From positions 72,168,001-72,232,000 of the forward strand of contig JBITNC010000001.1 of NCBI GenBank assembly GCA_050084985.1: DNA of 64,000 nucleotides. Direction: 5' to 3'. The translations under genes were made by a program, and so were the position numbers. The DNA is from Nageia nagi. Lineage: Eukaryota; Pinophyta. The notes below the pieces were generated by a model. That model was not told the DNA's origin. It did no database searches and saw nothing but the letters and a program-made list of their open reading frames with translations. Positions within the stretch are counted from its first letter, which is position 1, and each line of letters starts with the position of its first letter. Positions 26,714 through 36,934 of the stretch are shown in pieces.

Positions 26714-27912
26714 TATAAACACACCTAAAAATGCATTTACATTGTTGATAGGGTTATATTGACATCTTTGGCACTTATCATATATTTTATTATCATGTCT
26801 AGATAACATGTATTTGCAGCACTTTTGATCGAATCAATCGGCACCATTTTTTCCTTTAAGTTGTTTCTAACACTTTGGTTCTAGTCACCCAGATGAATTG
26901 CTAGTCGTCGGGATGATCTTGTAATCACAATCATCTAGATGATCCTACAGTCACACAATCATCCAAATAATCTTATATGAGGTTTATAAAAGCTAATATG
27001 GACTCTCATTTCAAGATTCTTCTTACTTTTACATACTTTTCATGAGCTATATGACCCTTATAATTTACTGCACACATCCATACCTATGACATCATTTGCA
27101 AAGGACCACATCAAATCTTGAGCTTACCTCTTCATACCTTGGAAATAGCTTCTCCATGCTTCATGTATTGAGGTATCTTTTGGTCAATTAAGGTTGCTTA
27201 TATTATTAATGGTGAATTTCATGGGTATTTGCATATATAAAGCTTCAAACAATATCTATTAAAGAATTATATCCTTTATTGAATTGTACATTCATAATTA
27301 TTTGGCATATAGTTGCATTTAGGCTAAATTCATACTTAGGTTCAACCTAGGGTTTTGAGCCTTAAGGTCTAAACCTCATGGTTTGGAGATCTTTATTGTT
27401 GAAAAAGCATTACTAGCATTAGATCTAGGGTTCTTTGCTTTGTATTCATTGTTATCATTTTCATTATTATCATTTAATAAAATCTTTAAGCACACATAGT
27501 CTTTGTCAATATTTTTCATTTAGCATTATCACAATTATCTTATACAAGCATTTTTCCATAGTCTACATGTCAAAATCATACTTGCATCATAGGCAATTTA
27601 ATCTTTTCTACTATCCTCTTGATTATGGATAAGGAGACTTTCAACCCTTTTGAGTTGGGATTTTAACCCACTTGGATGGTCACAAGGTATAAAGGACTTA
27701 TGATTTGAAGTCTCCCATAATCATTTTATTTTCCTTTCAGGTCTATACACAATATTGCATCATTGAAGCATAAAGGACAATTGCTAAACCCTATCTTTGT
27801 CAATATTGTTAACAATTAACATAAGAAAATTAGATGTAAATGTTTCAAGATTCTTGGAATTGCTCATAGGTGTTTTGAGTGGTTCAGGTACAAGGATTTT
27901 GACCCATTTACA
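26714..27912 (+). repeat. 3' LTR of the Tat-like element
   Basis: Begins TATAAACACACCTAAAAAT (TG has become TA) and ends CCCATTTACA. It aligns with 4616-5799 along its length and is followed directly by the second copy of the 150-bp flank block. Confidence 0.8.
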
Positions 27913-28063
27913 TTCTATTCATGGCTCTATTCTAGGATGGATTGGTAATATGCATGATATTGATGCCCTTTTGTTTTGAATCTAGAACATGTATATTATT
28001 GAGTTATAAAGGTCAAATATAAAAACTTATTTAGGAGTTTGAGTTTATTTTGTGAACCTAGAG
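27913..28063 (+). repeat. Right copy of the ~150-bp flank duplication
   Basis: From TTCTATTCATGGCTCTATTC to GAACCTAGAG it repeats 4468-4615 at roughly 88-90% identity by eye, then runs on into GACTACCATG as gypsy-3 does. Confidence 0.75.
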
Positions 28064-29126
28064 GACTACCATGTATATGGGAAATTCAACATGAAATTCA
28101 TTTGTTTCCTAATTTACATCTTCCTAACATAGGATTATATATATAATTAGTTTTGGAGTAGGAGAATATAAAGAGATAAGTTTAAGAACTTGTTAATCAA
28201 GGTGTGATAAAGCCCAATACATCTCCATGTGGTTCAAAAATAGTTTTTCATTGCCTTCGATAAATGACCATATAGATAAGTTGTAGAGGCCAATAAACTT
28301 CACCAAGTTAGATCTGAGGAGTAGGAAATTTTGAAGATTTCCTTCAAGACTAGAAAAAGTTTATATGAATGGTTAGTTTTTCATTTTGAGTTGTGTAATG
28401 CACTTTCCACCTTCATGAGGATCATGAATGATGTTCTTAGATCATATATTGAATCTTTTATTATTATTTACCTTGATGATATTCTAGCCTATAGTAGTAC
28501 TAGTGAAGAGAATTTAGTACATCTAAAGAAAAATGCTTCAAACTTTGCAAAATGAAATCTCATTGTTAAAGGAAATAAAATGTGAGTTTGGTAAAAAATA
28601 TTTGGTGTACTTAAGACATGTCATTGGTGAAGGATAGTTTAAGATACATATTGATTAGATTAGAGCCATTATATATTATCTAAGGCCTAGCAATATGATT
28701 GAAACAAGGAGTTTTATAGGAGCTCTTCAATACCTTAGAAAGTTTATTATTGATTTTTCCATTATTGCTTCACCTTCTTTTGACATTATAGGAGGAAAGA
28801 GGGAAAAAATTAATGGGAAATTAAATAATAAACTTTATTTTATTTGTTGAAGTAAAATATCAACAATGCACCTATTTTTTTCACTCTCTAATTTGTGGTA
28901 GCAATTTGAAATTGATACTCATTATAGTCAGTATGCCATAGGGGCAATTTTGATACAAGATAGAAGACCTATTTGATACCATTTTGAGCAATTTAGTGGG
29001 GTAGTTTTGAACTATCCTGCATATGATAAGGAATTGTATGCATTGGTACATCCAATGAAGAAATTAAAGCATTACTAAATGGGTAAGGAGACAATGATTC
29101 ACTAGATGTCTATAGTTTGATAGATT
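27913..29126 (+). pseudogene. Ty3/gypsy RT and RNase H relic (right half of gypsy-2)
   Basis: This continues the polyprotein broken at 4615. Near 28200 the RT entry V-I-K-P-N-T-S-P-C-G-S is readable. A clean frame at 28331-28555 covers the RT palm with the catalytic Y-L-D-D at 28469-28480 and the flanking F-I-I-I and I-L-A-Y-S. RNase H text follows at about 28905-29090 (F-E-I-D, Y-A-I-G-A-I-L-I-Q-D, N-Y-P-A-Y-D-K-E-L-Y-A-L-V). Other parts carry stops. The relic ends near 29126, where an LTR fragment of element E4 begins, so integrase and the 3' LTR are lost. Confidence 0.85.
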
Positions 29127-29884
29127 TTGTTTATGTTTACAATTTTGTAAAAATGATAAAATATAGTTTTGCAAAAGTAAATAGGGAGACTTATACTAGT
29201 CTAAAATATGCAAGTTTTATATTTTACATAGAGCTTGGAAATATCTATCTAAATATGTGAAGAAAATAAAAAATATAATTGTACAATATAAGTTAAAATC
29301 TCTCAAAGTAGGTTACTCAACCTTTTTGACAAAACTAGAAATGACTATTTACAGTTAGCAAAAAGTGACAAAACATGATTTTTTAAAGATGAAATTAGAC
29401 ACTTGTATCTGTCAAAGGTAGGCATGTGATATGTCATTGTAAAGGTGGTGAAATAAAATTTCTAATCATGCATCAAATGAAGTAAATGGAGAGCATAAAA
29501 AAGGTATATTAACTATAAAAAATTAGTTTATGTAGATTTGACCAAAATGTTAATATATAAGAAAGAAGTGCACATATCGCCAATTTTTATTTTCATCAAT
29601 TTAAGGGAAAAATAATAGTTGCAAGATGAGTAACATGAGTGTTTTATAGACATTTCTTATCATTCCATATTAATCTAAATTGATTGCAAGTATATATTCC
29701 AATTGGAATAAAATTAAATGTATTATTATAACTATTAGTATAAAGTTCATTTACTTATTTTTAATATGGATAAAGAAGTTGTTTTATAAATATTTATTCA
29801 CATAGATATATAAGAATTGTAAGCTTAAGGAGAAGAACATTATGTAATGGTTATAAATAAAATTAGAGAAGAAAAGCAAGTGGT

Positions 29885-29898
29885 AATAATTTGCAACA
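29885..29898 (+). repeat. Target site duplication, left of SINE
   Basis: AATAATTTGCAACA, identical to 30131-30144. The paralogous empty site at 44061-44074 reads AACAATTTTCAACA once only. Confidence 0.85.
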
Positions 29899-30130
29899 CA
29901 TTATCCCCAAGAGGAAAACATGATGGTTAAATGTTTTTATTTTGCTTTGGGAGGTATTAAGTTCAAATCACCTTGGTTGTTCCAAAAAAATCATAGCAAG
30001 ATTCTAGCTTGGCTACAGTTGAACTATGTATCCATAATTTCCAAGTGGATAGGAGAAACATTAAAATTTTACCCTATTGGCAGTTGTGAGGGAGTTCCTA
30101 GAATAGTTTTCCTTGAAATGATACCCAAAA
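29899..30130 (+). mobile_element. tRNA-derived SINE
   Basis: The 232-bp insertion is flanked by perfect 14-bp duplicates and is absent from the paralogous LTR at 44061-44075. It has an A-box-like TGGTTAAATG (29924-29933) and a B-box-like GTTCAAATC (29961-29969) at the spacing of an internal pol III promoter. It ends in a short A run (CCCAAAA), as expected for target-primed insertion. No protein is encoded: the open frame across it is incidental. I cannot name the SINE family. Confidence 0.8.
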
Positions 30131-30144
30131 AATAATTTGCAACA
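30131..30144 (+). repeat. Target site duplication, right of SINE
   Basis: AATAATTTGCAACA, a perfect match to 29885-29898. Confidence 0.85.
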
Positions 30145-30291
30145 TATTTGTAAGTTTAAAATTTCTAAATTTATGTGTATTTATTTAAGTTAAATTAAGA
30201 AGTAGAGGAGGTTAGGAGAAATAAATATACTCTTAGCTGAACAAGGAAGGGCCCACTTAGATCAGTTAGGATGTGATCAATTCCCCTCTCA

Positions 30292-33200
30292 AACAGATTC
30301 AACAAAAATAAATTTTTATTCATAATGCATATTTTTACAAATTGAAGTTAGGAAGCAATTAGTTGCAAACCACACACAATGATGCATCTATAACAGGCCT
30401 AAAAATTGACATATTTGAGAAGTACCTAGAATTTGATAAAAAATTTATGGTGGATTCTAAATGAAAAAGGATATCCTTAAAAACAAATTTTGTTGATAAA
30501 TATTGGTAAATCAAAAATTATGTAGTTCTAAAGTTTTTGACAATTTTTATTGATAAAAGTTAGTCGATTGAAATAATCCTACATAATTTGAAAAATATTG
30601 CCCAAATTTGATGAAATTTAAAACATAAATTTTTTACAAAATACTCTATCTATATAATAAATTTTGTTGCAAAATGATGAACAAAGAAAAAGTTATGATG
30701 TTTTTAAAATTTCAATCATTTGCATAGAAAATTGAACAACAACAACTTTTGAGAAGCTACAAAATTAGTTTCAGATGTCCATTTCCAATGAAATTTGATT
30801 TGATTAGAAGAACTTTCTAAGAATAGTTCAATGATACTTGTTTTATTCAATATCTAAGTGTTTTTTCACATTGGATGATAGACTAGTTATGATTAAATAT
30901 CATTTTAGTATTCCTATTATTGCCAAAATTAAAAATTACTTATTTTGAAAAAATTCCTTTCTAAGAATTACGAATGGAGTGTTGTTTATAAGAACATCAG
31001 GGGTAATTGATATTTTTAGTTACTTCCTAAGATTTATTATATTTGACATGGATTTTATGTTACTTAATTATTTACTTTTGTAAAAATAGATTTGTTTCAA
31101 GTATAGTTGATACTAAAACACATATGTTAAGTTATTTGTGATGGAATAATGGTAAAGCTTCTATATGAATTCTTGTTTAATAGTGGAGGAGAAATTGCAT
31201 TCAACATCACAAAGGAGATAATTGTATCAACTATACATTCAACTAGAGAAGTGTGATAGATGTACACAAGTGTCTTCAAGTGATTTTTATCTAATCCTAT
31301 AATCAACCATGATAGTCTCCAGCTAGACTTGATAGTCTCAAACCAACCATAGTAAATTTATCATAACAATCTTTTAAAGCTAGCCTTTATGTAGTTCACT
31401 AAAACACCCACCAACCATAAAATTTATATCCTTTAGTGTGTTCATCTTGATAGTAATATATATTATTATGTATATATCCTTGGTTAGTTATGATTGTTCT
31501 TTGTAGAGCTTGTCATGCACCCCTGTTTCTCACATTTGTGAAGTTCAAAAGGTAGTTGTTGAAGGAGATATTGAAGGTTCCTTGCTAAATCTAATCCAAT
31601 GAATAAGATATATTGATTATGATCTTTTTGGTGGCTAATTTTTTAAAGATGTTATATATTTCCCCACCATATTTGTTGTTCTCTATTATGTACCATTATG
31701 ACTCTTTAGTATTTATGGTATTTACTCTACTATCTATCATTTCTATGGGTTCGCTACCATGTTCCTCCTATTCTATGAGAGTCCATATATTATCCTCTCA
31801 AACTAAGAACCCTTCCACCCATACACCCATTCTAGTAGAAGTTCTTATATCCTCCTCTCCACACACTTATCCAAATTTGACACCATATATTTAGCCTACT
31901 ATTTGTTGTATCCATCAGCTATTAATTCATCATTTTCCATTACAACAACCCACATGATCCACAATAATTCCAAAGTTGACTACATAAGGAGTATATCATC
32001 TTCCTTATCATACAAAAATAATAACAACCACAACCTCCATAGTTTTTCCATTCATAGTTTACTATAATATTTTATCCATTTTGTTGTTTAATTTTGACCA
32101 AGTGAATAAATTAGTTTGATGAGATCAAATGCTTTCTTCCCATCTCATTGACTTGAAATAAAACAAAGAGGAGAGTTGCAATATAAAATGAAGAATCTAC
32201 TAAGCATGTCATAAGAGAAGAGTTTTTTTAATGAAAATAATCACATAGTGATACAAAAGCACTATTGCTATAAATTATCCTATCAAAATGATAAGAAGAA
32301 TTTTGTTGAAATGATAGTGATTGAAATTTTTGTTAAGATCCAATTCTTCTCAAATGATCAAGTGCATAAGTGGAAATAAATTTTGAAGTTTCAAGCAATA
32401 ATATTTTGAAAAAAATCTCATAATATGCTTGGTCAAATGATCTTTCTAAAATGACCATGGATAGAACTACATATCACAAGCCTAGTTTAGAAAATAATAT
32501 TACATGATTATGAAATAACATCAAATAAGTTGTCTATAAATCATGGATAGAGAAAACAAGGTCATTGATGACCATTTATATGACTAGTGAGAGTTCACTC
32601 ACCTTAAAGTAAATCAACAATGCAATCATAAATGATTTTTTAACATTGAATCATACTCAATGCATAATGCATCTCATTATCTATCTATTATGCAAATCTC
32701 ATCGTACAAATTGCCATGTAGGTTCAGTCACCATGTGAGCAATTCCTAAAGAACTATGTATTGACTCAATATTTAAATACTTTATGGGAATGAATACCAG
32801 TATATGATAACACTCATATCTAAATTGGTCTAAAGTAGTTACACCTCTACTGATGAAAGGGATTGATATTACACAAGTAATTTATATTGAGACTCAACCT
32901 ATTCAAAATCTTGAACTCAATCAATCTTTTTACCTAGATTTATGATGCAAGAGCATCTTAGGTGAATAAGTAATCTTACATCAACCAAAAAAGAAGGGAT
33001 AAAGCTTCTAGATCAATGTTGAATTCATTTGGATTCTATAGGAATGAGATTGAGGTCAAATATCACTTTTAGTTGCATATAGATAAGATTACTAGTTTGC
33101 TATAATTTTTCCATGATGGTCATCTTTATCCATTGTTGCAATATGAGTATAACTATCATAGGTAATCAAGGTATATCTTAATTTTCTTCTTTATTAGTTT

Positions 33201-33435
33201 TATCAAATACCACTTACATAAGTTTTCCACTAAAATTCCTCCTTCCATTATCCCTTTCTCATTATCCATAAGCTTTATCACTCTCATTTTCAATTCCATA
33301 CATCCTTCATGTTCCACACCCCCATACATCCATCTCTTTTTTATTTTCTTATTCATTTTACTTTGATGTGTGTAGGACACACATATACTTGAGTGGGGAG
33401 GGATATATGTCAATCTTGTTCATTGTTTATGTATG
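30292..33435. other. Interior of element E4, no recognised gene
   Basis: The 3.1-kb stretch is AT-rich and holds only short frames (the longest is 93 codons at 31613-31894, rich in Ser, Pro and Ile, not recognised). It lies between the E4 LTR copy and the copia insertion and continues at 42173. Near 33360-33430, ACTTTGATGTGT and TTGTTCATTGTTT occur as they do again just right of the copia, at about 42207-42280. Confidence 0.45.
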
Positions 33436-33440
33436 TAAAT
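33436..33440 (+). repeat. Copia target site duplication, left
   Basis: TAAAT directly before the LTR start, repeated at 42168-42172. Five base pairs is the usual size for Ty1/copia. Confidence 0.9.
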
Positions 33441-33928
33441 TGTTAGAATTTGTAATGAAATATTGTGAATATCTAAACTCCTTGTAAATTCAATTAATCA
33501 CTTAAGGGTATGTAGATACCTTAAGAGATTAATAGAATTCTTTAATATGTAAACTTTGACTTTACCAAAGTGGTTAGTTGGTAGGTTGAAGTTAGGTGAT
33601 ACATTTAATGTAACCCTAACCTTACCCTTGGGTTAAAGGAAGGTTATGGAGGTGCTCTCAAGCTATAAATAGAGGGCCTCTCCTTTTATAACACATCTAA
33701 GTTTTGGAGTAAGTTTACTCTACTTGGTTGTGTAGGAGAGAGCTAGAGAATAGTTGTAAGAGAGACATAGATTTGAGAATAGAGAACTAGTTGTGGATGT
33801 ACTCCCAAGGAGGGAGGAACCACATTATATTGATGTGTTATCTTGAGTGATTGTGTTATCTTGTGTACACTTGAGTTTCCTAGTCTAAGGTCCTAGAGGA
33901 TTTGTTTAGATCTAGTTCAAATCCTTCA
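33441..33928 (+). repeat. 5' LTR of the copia element
   Basis: Runs from TGTTAGAATTTG to AATCCTTCA. The transcript would start downstream of the TATA box at 33664. Compared with the 3' LTR, five single-base differences and no indel were seen. Confidence 0.95.
33664..33671 (+). promoter_or_regulatory. TATA box of copia 5' LTR
   Basis: TATAAATA followed by GAGGGCC, about 224 bp into the LTR. It sits where the U3 to R boundary is expected and is repeated at 41903-41910 in the 3' LTR. Confidence 0.75.
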
Positions 33929-33930
33929 AT

Positions 33931-33943
33931 TGGTATCAGAGCC
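33931..33943 (+). promoter_or_regulatory. Primer-binding site of the copia element
   Basis: TGGTATCAGAGCC begins two bases after the 5' LTR. It is complementary to the 3' end of initiator-methionine tRNA, the standard primer for plant copia elements. Confidence 0.95.
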
Positions 33944-34889
33944 TTGTTGTGGAAGCTCTTCTTTTGGTGTGGAAGCTACATCTTGGAGGTTCTTCATCCT
34001 TCTTCATTCCTCATCTTACACCCCTTGGTGAGGTAAATTTTAAAGAGCAGGTATAAAGTTCCTCCTCATTTGGTCATTTTTTTTGGATTATTACATAATG
34101 CTACTAACACATTATTTGCTATGTGTTAGTCCTTTTTAAGATATGATTAACAAGTTGCAATTTTTTACTAATCCTCTATGTTACTTGCAATTTTAAATTG
34201 CTATAGTTCTTTTAAAAAGGGTTAGTATACAACAATTGTAATTTGTTGTTCATGTTATATTGAACTTAAAAGTATGTGTTGGTTCAATTATTTGATTAAA
34301 TACCAATATATGATGCAAAATTGCAATATTTGTACTAACATTGTTTTTATATTAGTAGTATTATGTTATTACTATTTGCTTAAAAATAGTTTCTCCTACA
34401 TATTCTACCATTTGTTATGTTAATGGTATGTTTTTAGTGAGGCATGAACATTTAAAAACAAAATTTTAGAAAGGAGGACAATTTTTTTTGAGTTACAAAG
34501 GCTCAATATATATATCTATATATATTTTTAGTTTTGGTTAAACTAATCAAACATATATATTTGTTTAAAATAATCAAACATATATATATATATTTTTATT
34601 TGTTTAAAATAGAATTAAAAATATTTTTTTTTTTTTATTTTAAATCTGTGTAAAATATAATCACAAATATATATATCGATATAGTTTTTATATTTTAAAT
34701 TCGTTTCAAAATATAAATCAAAACTATATATATTTTTTTTTAAATTCATTTAAAAAAATAATAATCACACATCTATATTTTCGATTTTTTTTAAAAAAAA
34801 ATCTCTTTCAAACTAATTAAAAATATTTAAATCGAGAGGGGTAAGGGCAATTTATTATCATTAAATACAAATTCAAAACAAATACAATG

Positions 34890-35740
34890 TTAAATCGGGG
34901 GGTCCTCCTCGCGCGCGTGGTGGTGGCTCCTCCGCCCACCCACACAATGCCACTGCTTCTCCTCCTGCGACTCGTCCTCCACCGCTGTTTCTTCTTCTGA
35001 AACTCAACCGTGTCGATTGCTTCCTCCTCCCATGACTACAGCCACGAATTCCATGCACTGGGAAGCCACGATAGCCTACGAAAATGGTTTGAAGCTGTGG
35101 AGGGAAGTCATGGCAAGCCACCCTATTGCTATACAGGCCACCAACAACGTCTACAAGTGATTCAGTCCAAACGAATGAATTTCGAATAGAAGGATTGGAA
35201 CTTGCCAATAAAAAGAGAGGGAGGGATAAAGCAATGCCAACAGTTCCGTACATCTACTGTTTGGCTTTCTGCTTTACATATCATGCCCGATGTAGCAAGA
35301 GAAACATCTTTCTCCACCCCACGTGGATACATGCATGATGCAGACTTATTTCATGGCCTATGTTGATCGCTGAAAATGCCTCCTCGAACTGTAGTCGCAG
35401 GATATGCACGCTGCAGACTGTGTTTCCTTCACTTGGACCACCCTCCATGAATTATTTGCCAAGATGCATGGTGCAACCAATGTTTTATGGACTGCCATGA
35501 TCGCAAGATATCCACCATCTCCCGACTGACCTGCAATCACGACTTAGCTGGTCAAACACCGGCTGGCTGCCCCACGTGACCTCCACCACTCTACGTGGCT
35601 TCCTTGCCACCTTGGACTCCCTTTGCAGCCCAGTTTCTCCCACTCCATGTGACTCACCACCCTTCTACACACTTTGGTCTTTCCTTCCACCCCTGCCCAG
35701 CTTCTCCACCTCCCTGAGACTTACACATGGCCCTTTCATT
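34890..35740. other. GC- and CpG-rich island in the copia leader
   Basis: Composition changes abruptly from AT-rich to GC-rich at about 34890 (CGCGCGCG-like words, CCTCCTCC runs) and back near 35740. Open frames exist on both strands (126 codons minus at 34873-35253, 70 codons plus at 35126-35338), but none is recognised. It could be a captured fragment of a host gene or a lineage-specific leader; the sequence does not decide. Confidence 0.6.
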
Positions 35741-35951
35741 TTTTTTGTCAAACTCTTGTTGTTGGGTATTTAATTTTTTTTTACCCACTCCAAATTTGCT
35801 TTGATTTTTTGCCTTAGTCACCCTTACATATTTAAAGTTTACCCCTTAAAGTGACAACAAGGCCACCTCACACTTAAACATAATTTTTTAAGCATCAAGT
35901 TGTTAGCACTTTAAGTAAAAATGGGGGGGATTTTTATCATTTTTTACTTAA

Positions 35952-36018
35952 ATGCTAAATAGATCTTGCATGCTAAATAGATCTTGCATGTGATGCTAAA
36001 TGAATCTTGCATGCTAAG
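35952..36018 (+). repeat. Short tandem repeat ATGCTAAATAGATCTTGC
   Basis: Two exact 18-bp copies in a row, then ATGTG, a third copy with one change (ATGCTAAATGAATCTTGC) and a partial fourth. No function is evident. Confidence 0.85.
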
Positions 36019-36934
36019 TTTAAAATGCATGCCTCTTAACATTGTTAGGATTAAAAGCATGCTTAGTACTTAAATTTATAAGTTAAAATGCATGATGCAT
36101 GTTTAAAACTTAAAGTCATGGACTAATACATGTTTAAGTTATGGATTTATGCTAAATAGGACTTAGCATTTGAAAAATTCATTATTTTTGAACTTGAGCA
36201 AAAATATGAAAAATGTAAAAGTCCTTTAGGGGTTAGTACAAAACCCATTGGACTCAATTTTTGGCCTCTTAAGGTTTCAAGTTCGTGTGGATGGAGTATT
36301 TTCACTTTACTTTATATTTTTGCACATTTGCTTTATACTTGCAATATGCAAAAATTTGAAAGTAACTAAAATGAATACATCCACACATATTTTCCACAAC
36401 ATGACTTGTTTGGGGAGCCATGAGGTGAGGACAGGGCAGACTGGAGCCCTTTTAGTCCGAAGAACCGAGTGGTGGTAAGTCCGTCTTAATTGCCCCTAAG
36501 ACCTCTGTTGGATTGGACATAACTCTATTAGGTGGACAGGCATGTGTGTAGTGATACCACATGTCCGCACGTCCATTCAGGGATTATCCTGATAACCTAG
36601 GAGGAAAACTGAAAACCTTAATCAAGATAATTAAAATGGTCGATCCAAGATACATCGGATCCTTGGAAAATAGTTAGTACTTCTCCTTGTGAGAGTATAT
36701 TACTGACCAAGGTGAACTGGTTGAGGACTGGTAGTACTTGGGCTCCTCTTGTGTGGGCATCCAGGTGAAGGCCTAATTCTATACAAGAAAACAACCCCAA
36801 CTTTATCCTTCTATGGATCGTGGTTAATGAGTTTGCACATGTGGGACATGTTTGCTTATTAGATGTTTTATATGTATAGATCGAAAATTGTAAAAGTTTG
36901 AATTCTTATTGCATATTTACTCTTTTTTGTAGCA

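Larger units (their letters stand above)
4616..27912 (+). mobile_element. Tat-like Ty3/gypsy retrotransposon with nested insertion
   Basis: The element is about 23.3 kb, bounded by direct repeats of 1184 and 1199 bp that begin TGTAAAC (TATAAAC in the right copy) and end TTTACA. Reading left to right it holds a leader, a gag relic, a protease relic, the start of the RT linker, the assembly gap, a reverse-strand LARD-like insertion, the integrase tail, a long spacer with an antisense decayed gene, and the 3' LTR. The long spacer after integrase and the antisense gene point to the Tat/Ogre branch of Ty3/gypsy, an assignment made by architecture. It interrupts gypsy-2. It is dead: gag has dozens of stops, and RT, RNase H and most of integrase are not visible. 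Confidence 0.75.
29127..30291 (+). repeat. Truncated LTR copy of element E4, carrying a SINE
   Basis: This block matches 43302-44195 along its length (for example AATGTTAATATATAAGAAAG and GAAGAACATTATGTAATGG), apart from a 232-bp SINE and its target duplicate. The 43.3-kb copy continues upstream to an LTR start at 42630, so this copy lacks the first 670 bp or so. I read it as the worn 5' LTR of E4. Confidence 0.6.
33944..36934 (+). other. Long copia leader with GC-rich island
   Basis: The 3.0 kb between PBS and gag is much longer than in a minimal copia element. The first 0.9 kb is extremely AT-rich with TATATA and poly-T runs. About 34890-35740 is GC-rich and CpG-rich. The rest is AT-rich with a short tandem repeat at 35952-36018. 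No copia protein is encoded here. Confidence 0.7.

Noticed and set aside
29920-30135. 71-codon plus-strand frame
   Set aside because: It lies almost entirely inside the tRNA-derived SINE, which does not encode protein.
34873-35253. 126-codon minus-strand frame as a host gene
   Set aside because: It lies in the GC-rich leader island, is not recognised, and openness in both strands is expected from the composition. Kept only as part of the island.
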